From assembly GCF_003058165.1 (NCBI RefSeq), contig NZ_QBUC01000004.1, forward strand, positions 124,001-188,000: a stretch of DNA of 64,000 bases, given 5' to 3'. The notes below the pieces were generated by a model. The model saw only the letters and a list, made by a program, of their open reading frames with translations, searched no databases and was not told where the DNA came from. The position numbers and the translations under genes were made by a program. The stretch is from Paenisporosarcina sp. OV554 (GTDB lineage Bacteria > Bacillota > Bacilli > Bacillales_A > Planococcaceae). Shown here piece after piece: positions 18,949 to 28,456 of this stretch. The first letter of the stretch is position 1. Each line of letters begins with the position of its first letter.

Positions 18949-21900
18949 TTAGCGCACAGCGTAGGTCTTAATTATAGTCTGTTCGATCTGGCTACCGTTT
19001 GCGTCCCATGCCTTGATGCGAAGCGAAACGTAGCCAGTGTCTGGGTTTTTCACCCACACTTTGTAGTTGCCATCTTTCCTGTTATCCACTTTTGTTTTGC
19101 TCCATGTGTTGCCGTCGTCCGTAGATACTTCGACCTCTACCCCTTGAATGTCTGGAGTAGAACCTGATTGAGTGACGAATGACAGGTCAAAGTGGTCGGT
19201 AATGCCACCCTTTGCCTGGTTCTCATTATCTAGGCCAATGTTATACCTCGGCCACAGTAGCGCAAGGTTTTCTTGCCCATCTGTTGGTCGCTGGGACTTG
19301 AACGTCCACGCTGTGCTGGTTGTTGTAGCCAGAGAGAACCCGAACCATTCTGGGTGAGATGTGTCCGCTGTGATCTTATAAGTTGCCGGTTCAGTGCTGA
19401 CAGGGTACTTTCTTTGGTAAGTAGTGTCCGGTCCCTTAGCGAGAAGCTTCCCGTCTTGATACAACCCCCAAGTGGACAAGTCTTTCCCATTTCCAAACCA
19501 GCTCCAGTGCCCCGGCTCGCTATCACCGTTATCATTAGTGATGTTAAGGTTTAAGGTGTCTCCCTCGCGATACGCCCAGGTATTCTCCGGTCCAGTTGGA
19601 GCGTTCGCCGCGCCCATCCAAGTCTCTTCTTTCTTATCGCCCGGCGAGTAGATGCGATATGTGTCCTTCATGTTACGTGTAATATCAGTAACGTCCGGAT
19701 AGTACTGATGGGCCCATCTCATAATCTTCATATCCGTCTTGTTGCCTGTGGAGTACCACTCTTCCCGGTCCGGTGTTTTTTCCTCGAATTTATCCAAGAG
19801 CGCAAAGTAGCCACCTTCGTCCTTACGTAATGCCACAGCCCAGTCGCCAGATTTCAACCAGCCATTTGGCCTGCGGTAGTGGGCATTCACTACGGCAGAG
19901 TTTTCTTCTGTCACCGCGTCTACAGGGTTATCCGGAATTTCACCATTAATCATCGACGCATAATTGTACACGTACGGACTGTTAGCGATTCCATGCAGCT
20001 TGATCCAGGTAGGACCATTGGCGATTCTGTTGAAGAGCACTTCTCCGTCGCTTTGGCCAAGAGTATAGGCCGGGATGACGACATTGTCAATTGTAAATAC
20101 ACCTAGATTGACCCTCTCCCCGTTGTTATTGACGACGATCACTCCTGCGGCGCCAGCACCCATCACTGCTTTTATTTGGTCTCTCGGATTCTGTTTCGAA
20201 TCGCGGGTGATGACCGCTAGCTTTCCATGGATGTCTATGCCGCTGAGATCCGCAGGCAGTGCCTCGCCGACGTTGACCTCTTGGAGTGTCTTATCCCCGT
20301 CCAACTTAGGCGCAAAGTGCACTGGCAGAAGCGGAATCGACTCGTTCTTATTGTCATCATAGGATGCCTCGATTGCAGGGGCATAGTTGCGAGAATGGAA
20401 GTTGAACTCGAACAAGCCAACATTATTTGGCGCCTTGACTGGCAACACGTAGGCGGGAGTTTCGCCATTAAAATTCCTCATGTAGTCAACTCCGAAGTGG
20501 TTTGTGTCCAACCGCTCGCGAACTCCCATTTTCCAAGAGTGCTTTTCGGACTCCTTAGGCGTTGTAACTTTTACCTCCTTGGCTAATCGGGCATCAAACG
20601 TGATTTCTTGATTCTCCTTACTCTTTAGCTCTATCAAAGGCACTGAGACTAGGGTATAGTTCTGAGGTATTCCGGCCTCGTCATTTGTGTTTAGTGTACT
20701 AATTACCGCGTAACGTCCCGGCTGCAAGGATAATCTGGTCTTCCCGCTGCTATTAGGATATACCTGTTTACCAACCCCCGTGTCATGGTTGAACCACAAC
20801 ATATCGCCTCCAGCCGGTTTTCCGTTGCGATCGATCTCATTAATAACTAAATCAACTAATGGTTCTGTTTTTGTTCCACCAATAGTCGTGTTAATGATTT
20901 TACCGTCACTTGAAGTAGCTTTTACCACTGCTTGATAATCGGCAATAGTGCCAAGCGATGTATCAAATGTTACCTTCATCTCACTGTTGCCATGTGCTGG
21001 GACAGTGACCACTGACTTGCTGAGTGTGAACATTCCAGCCGGTGCCGCTGTTTGATTCTCATTCTTGGCTGTCATGACGAGATTCAATGTCATATCACTG
21101 TCGGTTGGGTTGACATAATTATATGTCTTTTCTATTGGTTTAGTATCAACAAACCCGGCTCCCATACTGACAACTGCAGGACTGCTATACACGTTAGCCT
21201 CTAAGGCTTTCGTGATATCTACACGTCCGCCACCTTGTTGATTAGCTGAGTAGCGGGTATTTGCTACTGCAGTACCAGTTAATACCTGCTTAATATGGTC
21301 TCCTGACCAATCAGGGTGTCTTTGTTTCAGAATGGCTGCAGCACCGGAAACATGTGGTGTAGCCATTGATATACCATTGGCACTAGTGTAGTAGTTATCA
21401 ACGGCCGTACCCATAGTGGTTCCTGCTGCACGAGCAGCTACGATTGCTACTCCTGGTGCCGTAATCTCAGGTTTAGCTCTGAAATTATTGATGACAGGAC
21501 CGCGACTTGAGAAATTAGCCAAAAATTCGTTTGCGCTTTTGTCAACTGCCCCAACGGTCAATGCTTTTTCGGCTGCCCCTGGTGCTGCAATGGTTCTCTT
21601 ATCTGGACCCGCATTACCTGCAGCAATAACAAATAGTGTGTTGCTTGTATCACTCAAATTGTTGACCGCTTGACTCAGTGGATCTGTTCCGTCGCTTGGT
21701 TCATCCGAACCAAGGCTCATACTGACAACATCGGCCTTTTCCTGAACTGCCCATTGCATTGCTTCGATGATACTGGATGTAGAACCTGATCCTGCGTTGC
21801 TAAGCACCTTCCCAATTAGAAGTTTTGCACCTGGAGCTACGCCCTTATATTTACCTCCAGAAGCAGCGCCTGATCCCGCGACAGTCGAAGCAACATGCGT

Positions 21901-22603
21901 ACCGTGCCCGTGGTGATCTACATAATCCTTCAGCGATAGCATTTTTAACATCAGCATGATTCGGATCGATCCCAGTATCTAAGATAGCCACTTTCACGCC
22001 TGTGCCATCATACCCTGCTGCCCATGCTGTAGGTGCTCCAATTTGTGGAACACTCTTGTCCAACATCACTTGCACCGGTTTGTCAAGCCACAACTTGTTT
22101 ATGCCATCGGCAAGTTGCGGTGCGGTCGCAGCTTTGGCGCTGTCATCGTCAACCGCTTCCCAGAACTTCGCCGACATCGACTTGCTCGCCTTTAGCGCCA
22201 CACCATTAGCGCTATCTAATACCTTGTCCTTTTTTGAACCTGCCGGAGCAGCCTGTTCTAACGCTTCGTCCGTATGACTTTCTGTGCCTGAGTAAGTCGC
22301 GATCAACGGGATATCGGAGACGTGAGCGTCGTCGTAGCCGTACTCGACCAACTTGGTGATATTAAACAACTCGCGGTCAAGCTCATTTGCTGCTAGGTAC
22401 GGTTGTGCCTTATCCGGGATGAGGTAGAAATCGTCTCCCAAACTCAACGTGGTTACACCCACTTCGGTTCCATCAGGGTTTGGAGTAAGCGTTACTGATT
22501 GCAAGCCGTCGGCGTTTTTTTCCAGCGTCACAACTTCGCCCGTGACAAGGGTAACTGTGTGAGTGCCGACAACCGCTTCAATAGTTTTAGAAGCTACAGG
22601 GCA
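18949..22603 (-). pseudogene. Large subtilase with PA domain, frameshifted and missing its signal peptide
   Basis: The upstream part (from ~22600) reads PVASKTIEAVVGTHTVTLVT and continues through a propeptide to the catalytic Asp in VAILDTGIDPNHADV. At about 21930 the frame shifts by one base; the rest continues in the new frame as KDYVDHHGHGTHVASTVAGS (catalytic His) to the Ser motif GISMATPHVSG, then a PA-type domain (~residue 600 of the reconstructed protein) and a C-terminal beta domain ending IIKTYAVR. Before PVASK there is an in-frame stop and unrelated DNA, so the signal peptide is gone. The closest family I recognise is the 1,100-1,250-residue S8 exoproteases common in actinobacteria and some bacilli. 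By eye its GC content is higher than its neighbours, especially at both ends. Two defects make a sequencing error an incomplete explanation. Confidence 0.85.
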
Positions 22604-22704
22604 TTATCAAACTCATGTCTCCTAACTTAGAAGAACGAGGATATTTGAGAGTAAGTGAAGAAATAATTACAGACAAGATATTTGGATTATGTAAAAGTCG
22701 ATCA

Positions 22705-23181
22705 ATTAGGTAGGCAAAAGAAAAGCTATTCACCTTAAAGCTGCAGCGCATTTGCGTAAAGGATATTGTTGAGGATATTATTTCTGAGCTTTCTCATATC
22801 ACTAAAGATAAGAATGTTACAATGACCTTAGATTGTGATAATAGCGTTGTTTTTGGTATTTGTATCGTGCTTTTTACAACCTTGTGGAAAACGGAATTAA
22901 GTACAATATTGACGGCTGTACAGTTGAGGTTTTTGTAAACAGATTAAGTAAGGAACAGGTTTCAATCAAAATTATAGATACAGGCATCGGCATTGCTGAC
23001 AAATACAAACAGAACTTTTTTATCGTGTTGACAAATCACGCTCCCGTCAACTGGATGGTACAGGCTTAGGTCTTTCAACTGTTGACAGCATAATCAAAAA
23101 GCATAACGGTACGATCACTGTTACTGACGATGAAAGTAACGGAACTTGCTTTCATGTCATCATAACAGTGGGTCGTGATTA
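22705..23181 (+). pseudogene. Sensor histidine kinase C-terminal remnant (multiple frameshifts)
   Basis: Fragments in different plus-strand frames together spell a histidine kinase ATPase domain: LKLQRICVKDIVEDIISELS, then after a frame change near 22857 YRAFYNLVENGIKYN (N box), IIDTGIGIADKYKQ (G1 box), and after another change near 23020 FYRVDKSRSRQLDGTGLGLS (G2 box) and a C-terminal FHVIITVGRD before TAA. The sensor and dimerisation parts are missing. It abuts the broken 5' end of the neighbouring subtilase, so a deletion or insertion joined the two. Confidence 0.8.
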
Positions 23182-23233
23182 AAACATGTACATGACTAAG
23201 AGCCGTAGTGAATCATTACTTCGTAAACGTCAA

Positions 23234-23264
23234 ATGGCGCCCACGTTTTTACATGGGCGCTTTG
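23234..23264 (+). terminator. Hairpin after the histidine kinase remnant
   Basis: GCGCCCA and TGGGCGC form a 7-bp stem followed by TTTGCTCT, probably the terminator of the decayed kinase gene. Confidence 0.6.
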
Positions 23265-23517
23265 CTCTATACTTTAATTAGTTTTCTTTAGGACCTGGCA
23301 ATCAGTTGGAATTGTCTTCAACTAATGTAAGAGTTGATAAAGTACCATCTAATCCGTTACTTCTACTTCGTTAAACAGATAAAGAGCGAGCTGATCCGGA
23401 TTAGTTTCTAACTAGATGCACTGAATTTCTTTTGTTGGTTGAGGTGAAATTGTACTTGCAACCATGTTTAGGATACTCTTTAAAGCTCAGATCACTAAAA
23501 TTTTTCGATTTGGATTG
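23265..23517. other. Short region without recognisable features
   Basis: I see no gene, repeat or convincing regulatory site between the kinase remnant and the end of the TP-repeat gene. Confidence 0.4.
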
Positions 23518-23781
23518 CTACTTTGTTACAGTTTCTTTTTTTGTCGCTTCAAATGCTGGTGTCACTACTGCTGCTGGTGTGGATTCAACTGTTGGTGTCG
23601 ATTCTACTGTTGGTGTCGTTCCCTCTTTTGTTGTCTTTTCTTCTTTTGGTGTCACTTTTACTGCTGGTGTCGATTCTACTGCTGGTGTCGATTCCTCTTC
23701 AAAAAGTGGAGAAGCTAAAGCTGATCCTGCAATTAGTGAAACTGCTAATGTCGTTGCGCCTACTAATAGAATTTTTTTCAT
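23518..23781 (-). CDS. Secreted TP/VE-rich repeat protein (87 aa)
   Basis: I choose the ATG at 23781 because GGAGGAATTTGGA lies directly upstream; an earlier in-frame ATG has no such site. The product starts MKKILLVGATTLAVSLIAGS with a signal peptide probably cut after ALA. The mature part is low complexity: repeats of ESTPAV/ESTPTV separated by Lys/Glu-rich stretches (VTPKEEKTTKEG), with no Cys. At the DNA level the repeat is a short GGTGTCGATTCTACT-type unit. It could be a wall-associated or spacer-like protein; no domain is recognised. It is divergent from a response regulator gene 265 bp away, a common arrangement for a target of that system. Confidence 0.75.
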   Translation of the reverse strand: MKKILLVGATTLAVSLIAGSALASPLFEEESTPAVESTPAVKVTPKEEKTTKEGTTPTVESTPTVESTPAAVVTPAFEATKKETVTK

Positions 23782-24045
23782 TCCAAATTCCTCCTTATTT
23801 TTAATCACTCTGCGATAAAGTATGGGATGTTGTTTCCCACACTTCTAATTTATCTAATTAATGTGACAACAATATGACGATGTGAAAAATGTAGTGTATC
23901 ACCCTGACATACGGGTAGTAACCTACAGTTTAATCACTTGCTTAGATAGGAAATAATGAGGCGTTGTCATTTTATCGACATATTCCAGCTATACACTACC
24001 GACTTAGCCTTATTTTTCAAAGTATTGTAGAAAGGATGTTTTGTA

Positions 24046-24723
24046 GTGAAGCGCATCTTACTTATTGAGGATGAATTACCAATTGTTCAGATATTAAAAG
24101 TATATTTGGAAAGAAAGGATTTTTCGGTGGCTTCCCATTCAGGCGAAGGTAATGTAGTTCAATTTTTTAAAAATTATAAACCTTCATTGGTACTTTTGGA
24201 TTTGATGTTGCCTCAAAATGATGGGCTCGAGATTCTAAAACAAATCCGTCAATATGGTAGTTGTCCTGTCATTATCCTAACAGCTAGAAGTAGTGTGCCC
24301 GAAAGACTAGCAGGGCTTGGACAAGGGGCTGATGATTATATCACAAAACCATTCGATCCTGAGGAAGTTGTGGCTCGAGTTCAAGCTGTATTACGCCGTT
24401 CCTCACATTTAGAAGATAATGAAATAATTAGATTAGGCCATCTAGTAATAAATCTTACAACTCATACAGCCTCTTTTTATGATGAATTAATTCCTTTGTC
24501 ACCACGTGATTGGGGACTGCTTGCTTTCCTAGGAAAACACCCCAATCAATGCTTTACTCGTGATCAACTATTGGATTATGTTTGGGGTATGAATTATAAC
24601 GGTGCAGATAGAGCTGTAGATGCTTCAATTAAAAGAATTCGTCAACACTTGTGTGATTGGTCATCAGATGAGGGCGAAATTAAAACGGTACGTGGAACGG
24701 GGTATATGATACGTGTTAACTAG
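24046..24723 (+). CDS. OmpR/PhoB-family response regulator
   Basis: A 225-residue response regulator with a receiver domain (1-~118: acidic pocket in LIEDELP, phospho-acceptor Asp in LVLLDLMLPQND, Thr in ILTARS, Lys in ITKPFDPEE) and a winged-helix DNA-binding domain (~128-223: LSPRDWGLLAFLGKHPNQCF, VDASIKRIRQHL, VRGTGYMI). It starts with GTG after GAAAGGATG. The next gene's GTG start lies inside its last codons (11-bp overlap), so the pair is translationally coupled. The signal is unknown; the divergent secreted repeat protein is a possible target. Confidence 0.92.
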   Translation: MKRILLIEDELPIVQILKVYLERKDFSVASHSGEGNVVQFFKNYKPSLVLLDLMLPQNDGLEILKQIRQYGSCPVIILTARSSVPERLAGLGQGADDYITKPFDPEEVVARVQAVLRRSSHLEDNEIIRLGHLVINLTTHTASFYDELIPLSPRDWGLLAFLGKHPNQCFTRDQLLDYVWGMNYNGADRAVDASIKRIRQHLCDWSSDEGEIKTVRGTGYMIRVN

Positions 24724-26185
24724 CTTACAGTCTGATAAAAGTATCCCTTTACTTCGTTTTTGGACTCGAAGATATGCGGGTGTACTAATAGCCATTCTTA
24801 TCATTTTAGGGATTATCGCTGGTGTATTGCTAAAAGTAAATCAAAATCAACAAAGTTTTCAAATACTACAGGCGAGAGCTGAACAACTTAGTGATTCATA
24901 TATACGCGCTATAGATATAATACAATCACAACCAAATTTTCAGCAAGATCAATTACCTATCACACCTGCTGCACCTTCTACACCCGCAATAGCAACGGAA
25001 GTAGCACGTCCGGTTGCTCAAGATTTTATGCAAGTTTTTAATGAAGAGGGTCATAATCTTGTTAACTTTTCGAGTCTAGATATATCAATATCCGAGTCTC
25101 TTGCTAAAACACCACCTACTATAGAAAGTGTTCTAAGCGGTAAAAAGACTAAAGAAAAAATTGAATATAAAGATGCTACATGGCTGCGTGTTGGCATGCC
25201 TCTAAGTAAAGATGGGAATGTTATTGGTGCTTTATATTTAAGTACCCCTTCACCAGAATTGTTTTCGGAAAATATAGAAACCTATGGACTTCTTGTGCTC
25301 ATTATTTTAGGTATCGCATTTGGAGGTTGGCTTGTAATATACCATCTTTCTAGAAAATTAATACTTCCCTTACATCAATTAACTGAAGCTGCAAGAAAAG
25401 TTTCAGAAGGAGATTACTCACCGAATCTTCCTTCAGCAACCAAAGTAAAAGAGGCTGAATTACAACAACTATTTTCTTCTTTTAAGATAATGACAAAGCG
25501 TTTGCAACAACTTGAACAAATGAGAACTGATTTACTTGCAGGCGTTTCTCATGAATTAAGAACCCCTGTTACTTCGATTCGTGGGATGATTCAAGCCGTC
25601 CAGGGAGGTATTGTCACAGGGGAAACAGCGGATCAATTTTTAGTAACAACGTTAGAAGAAGCTAAGAGAATGCAAAAAATGGTAGAAGATTTATTAGATT
25701 TTGCGTCATTAGAATCCAGCACTGTTCATGGAGAGTTTGTATTATTCCCTCTCTGGGAGGTAATAGAAGAGGTAATGCAACAGGTTCATTCCATAGAAGG
25801 TTTTAAAGATATAGAATTTGATGCCTCTCCTTTAATCAAACCACTGAAAATAGTAGCAGATAGAGGTCAAATTAAGCAAATTCTACTTAACCTCTTAATG
25901 AATAGTGCAGGAGCAGAAACTACTAAAATCACCTTAAGCATGACTATTGAAGACAAAAAGCTATACCTTGATATATTAGATAATGGTAAAGGGATTGCAG
26001 AACCCGAAATTCCTTATATTTTTGAAAGATATTATCGAGGAGACAGTAAAAGAAAGAAGCAGCAGGGATTAGGACTTGGATTACCATTAAGCCGATTACT
26101 TGCTGAAGCTAATAATTGTGAATTGTTCTTAGTATCAACCTCACCGCATGAAACTATATTTCGTCTCATGTTACCTATTGAATGA
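24713..26185 (+). CDS. Sensor histidine kinase, partner of the preceding response regulator
   Basis: A 490-residue membrane kinase starting at a GTG inside the end of the regulator gene. One transmembrane helix lies at ~21-45, followed by an extracellular sensor region (~46-190, with a Pro/Ala/Thr-rich stretch ITPAAPSTPAIATE) and a second helix at ~191-212. Then come a HAMP domain (~213-270), HisKA with the phospho-accepting His in AGVSHELRTPVTSIRG, and HATPase with N box LLNLLMNSAGAE, DNGKGIAEP, FERYYRGD and GLGLGLPLSRL. All catalytic motifs look intact. Ligand unknown. Confidence 0.93.
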   Translation: MLTSLQSDKSIPLLRFWTRRYAGVLIAILIILGIIAGVLLKVNQNQQSFQILQARAEQLSDSYIRAIDIIQSQPNFQQDQLPITPAAPSTPAIATEVARPVAQDFMQVFNEEGHNLVNFSSLDISISESLAKTPPTIESVLSGKKTKEKIEYKDATWLRVGMPLSKDGNVIGALYLSTPSPELFSENIETYGLLVLIILGIAFGGWLVIYHLSRKLILPLHQLTEAARKVSEGDYSPNLPSATKVKEAELQQLFSSFKIMTKRLQQLEQMRTDLLAGVSHELRTPVTSIRGMIQAVQGGIVTGETADQFLVTTLEEAKRMQKMVEDLLDFASLESSTVHGEFVLFPLWEVIEEVMQQVHSIEGFKDIEFDASPLIKPLKIVADRGQIKQILLNLLMNSAGAETTKITLSMTIEDKKLYLDILDNGKGIAEPEIPYIFERYYRGDSKRKKQQGLGLGLPLSRLLAEANNCELFLVSTSPHETIFRLMLPIE

Positions 26186-26305
26186 ACAATTAAGTCAGTG
26201 TTGGATCAGATGGAGGAAAGAGCCATTTAATAGTTTTGTTGTTTCCATGCATTTCCTCCGGCAACTAATAAAGCTTTAATAATGGCGGAATTACTAATCA
26301 ATCCT

Positions 26306-26348
26306 AAAAAAAGGAATGTCACTTATCATAAGAGACATTCCTTTTTTT
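26306..26348 (+). terminator. Terminator of the two-component operon
   Basis: GGAATGTC and GACATTCC form a stem flanked by A7 and T7 runs, about 120 bp after the kinase stop. It could act in both directions. Confidence 0.9.
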
Positions 26349-26524
26349 ACCCTTTTAAATCATTAAGTTCACTCAGTAGCCTTTTCAAATAAACAAAGAG
26401 CTGCTTAAAGAGCTAATGAATCTTCAAATAAAGCACTTGTTTTTTGAATAAGAGCTGTCCTCTTCCGATTGGAAAAGCTGATTAGTTTTAAAAAAGCCAT
26501 AAATTAAGAGGGCACTGCAAAACA

Positions 26525-26556
26525 GGGAAAAGCGCTAGATTTGCTTTTCCCTTTTT
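26525..26556 (+). terminator. Second terminator-like hairpin
   Basis: GGGAAAAGC and GCTTTTCCC with a 9-nt loop are followed by TTTTTCG. No plus-strand gene lies immediately upstream, so it is probably left from a lost gene. Confidence 0.6.
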
Positions 26557-26639
26557 CGTTATGTAGATTATCATATTAAGTCGAACGGTTAAAAATAAAA
26601 AATAGATCATTAGGGTACACAGTAGTTAAGGCGTATTAA

Positions 26640-27007
26640 TCGAAGCGTACACACTGAATGGAAAATCACTTTCCTATATAGCTAGGCAGTTGCACCATCA
26701 ATTATGAGCTTGCACGTGTTTCGCCTTACACTACCATTCAGGCACAGATGATTATGAAACCAAGAGAGAAAATTACGGCTGTAAGCGTGCGGTGTATCTT
26801 GAGCTGATTGATCATATCCTCATTCATCTCAAGATGGGTTGGTCACCTGAAAGCATTGTCAATCGCTACCGGAAAATGCATGGAAACCCCTTCCAAATCA
26901 GTGTTTCGAGCATCTATCGCTATGCGGTTCTTGGTCTGTTTCGCTTAATTCGCGTCCCTGGGATAGAAGCAAATCAAATTATTCACTACAAATGCATAAA
27001 CAAATAG
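26640..27007 (+). pseudogene. IS30-family transposase N-terminal remnant
   Basis: Plus-strand frames contain YTLNGKSLSYIARQL, like the IS30 N-terminal helix-turn-helix, and after a break YGCKRAVYLELIDHI followed by KMGWSPESIVNRY and ISVSSIYRY, the conserved WSPEQI...TIYRY block. The catalytic DDE region is missing. Coding similarity stops where a MITE-like inverted-repeat element begins (26944), which may have interrupted it. Confidence 0.7.
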
Positions 27008-27094
27008 ACACGAGCCTGATGCATGGTAACTTATTTAAAAAATTCCGGTATTGGAATAGTCATAATTGATTCGTTCCCAGGGACGCGAAATTAA
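26944..27094. mobile_element. ~150-bp MITE-like element with imperfect 19/21-bp inverted ends
   Basis: TTAATTCGCGTCCCTGGGA at 26944-26962 is repeated inverted at 27074-27094 with a one-base indel. The 110 bp between the arms have no coding potential. Size, terminal inverted repeats and location inside a transposase remnant fit a miniature inverted-repeat element. A target-site duplication is not evident. Confidence 0.55.
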
Positions 27095-27097
27095 TTA

Positions 27098-27820
27098 TCA
27101 TGAAGATCCAACTATCTTTTTACCTCTCGGCTGGGTACCATTTGGGTCAGGTTCTTTCGTGATGCCAATTTGATCGAAATAATCATTTGGTGTAAGTCTG
27201 TAAGTCAACAGTCCTGTACCAGCTTCATCAGGCTTGAAAGTTCCTGCATTTGTCCGTTCGCCATCATTCAGCAGCCATACTTGGTAAGCCTCGGATTCTT
27301 GCAGCGCAGGCAAATTCCGAATCTGTACGACTAAGCTTCTTTCTTCTCCTTGCTGCAATATGTATGCAGCTCCGCCTGTATTCATATTTCCAACCGTCTT
27401 ATCAGCAGGCTGTAAAAAAAGTGTCGTTTCAACCTCTACCGGGAGATCAATAGCTACGGTTTCTTTTTTTAGTTGGATATTGGAATACAACAGGACAATC
27501 ACTAAAACCATAGTGGCCAGCAAGAGTCCTGAAGTTACAGGAGTAAACTGCCTACGGAAAAGGCTGTTCCATTTATTCACCTTTCGCACAGGAATTTCAT
27601 TATTACGCTCAAAAACAAAATTCATCACTTCCGCTTTTAGGGAAGCAGGGGGTTCAATTTCTTCAAAATCCCACTTTAATGATTTCCAGGCTTCTGTCAT
27701 TTGATCATACTCCCTGGTGCATTCTGGGCAATAGGTTAAATGTTCCGCGAATGCCTTTTTTTCTTTTTCCTTCAGTTCATCCGATATAAATAAAAGCAGG
27801 TTATCGCATTCTATACTCAT
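27098..27820 (-). CDS. RskA-like anti-sigma factor with zinc-finger anti-sigma domain
   Basis: A 240-residue single-pass membrane protein. The N-terminal cytoplasmic domain (1-~75) has the anti-sigma zinc-finger pattern, Cys in MSIECDN and HLTYCPEC. A transmembrane helix lies at ~97-115 (GLLLATMVLVIVLLYS). The extracellular part (~120-235) has the anti-sigma-K/RskA fold: AYILQQGEERSLVVQIRNLP, AYQVWLLNDGERTNAGTF and a GTQPRGKKIVGSS tail. It begins directly after the stop of the ECF sigma gene, so the two are co-translated. It would hold that sigma factor at the membrane until a signal triggers release. A 37-nt copy of its 3' end occurs at 2.9 kb. Confidence 0.88.
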   Translation of the reverse strand: MSIECDNLLLFISDELKEKEKKAFAEHLTYCPECTREYDQMTEAWKSLKWDFEEIEPPASLKAEVMNFVFERNNEIPVRKVNKWNSLFRRQFTPVTSGLLLATMVLVIVLLYSNIQLKKETVAIDLPVEVETTLFLQPADKTVGNMNTGGAAYILQQGEERSLVVQIRNLPALQESEAYQVWLLNDGERTNAGTFKPDEAGTGLLTYRLTPNDYFDQIGITKEPDPNGTQPRGKKIVGSS

Positions 27821-28387
27821 TTACAAATCACCTACCTCCAAATACTTCTTCAACTGTTTGAGAGACTGATGAAGTCTGCTCTTGATCGTTCCAATCGGTT
27901 CGTTTTCAATTTTGGCAATTTCCGTTAGCGAATAGCCTTTCCAATATAGTAAATCAATTACTCTTTTTTGCGGCTTACTTAACTTATTTTTTGCTTTGGC
28001 AATTTCACTGTAAATAAGTCTATTTTCTATCCCATTATTCGGGTCTTCTATATCAATTGGCTGACTCATATCCATTTGCTTGTTATTCCGAATATGAATA
28101 CTGTCTTTACGAACGTAATCCACGCACGCATTCCGTGTAACAGTCAAAAGCCAATTCACAAAAACTCCTTTTTGGGAGTTATAACTGCTTTTTGTCGTCC
28201 AAAGCTTTAAAAAAACCAACTGCACAATCTCTTTCGTTTTTTCTTCATTTCCATTTGTGAATTTAAAAACAAAGCCATAGATTAATTTAATATACCGGTC
28301 ATAAAGCTCTTCCATAGCAGGATGATGCTTTTTCATTACCAATGCCATTAATTCTTTATCAAGTTTTCTTTTCAATGGCACCTGCAC
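27821..28387 (-). CDS. ECF-type RNA polymerase sigma factor
   Basis: A 188-residue sigma-70 family protein with region 2 (~20-90: MEELYDRYIKLIYGFVFKFT, VNWLLTVTRNACVDYVRK) and region 4 (~130-180: LSKPQKRVIDLLYWKGYSLT, EIAKIENEPIGTIKSRLHQS), with no region 3, as in ECF sigmas. The start is uncertain: GTG at 28387 or 28381, with GAGGAG just upstream favouring the latter. It pairs with the anti-sigma gene that follows with no gap. A hairpin separates it from the lipoprotein gene upstream. In related clusters, sigma factors of this kind control the adjacent COG4315 lipoprotein; that is inferred here. Confidence 0.9.
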   Translation of the reverse strand: MQVPLKRKLDKELMALVMKKHHPAMEELYDRYIKLIYGFVFKFTNGNEEKTKEIVQLVFLKLWTTKSSYNSQKGVFVNWLLTVTRNACVDYVRKDSIHIRNNKQMDMSQPIDIEDPNNGIENRLIYSEIAKAKNKLSKPQKRVIDLLYWKGYSLTEIAKIENEPIGTIKSRLHQSLKQLKKYLEVGDL

Positions 28388-28413
28388 TCCTCACCAAGCA
28401 ATTTTGGGAAATG

Positions 28414-28453
28414 AACAACAGGAACGATCACGAGTTTGATCGTTCCTGTTGTT
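28414..28453. terminator. Strong hairpin between lipoprotein and sigma genes
   Basis: AACAACAGGAACGATCA and TGATCGTTCCTGTTGTT form a perfect 17-bp stem with a 6-nt loop. The U-run is weak on the minus strand, so it may attenuate rather than fully separate the two transcription units. Confidence 0.8.
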
Positions 28454-28456
28454 TAC

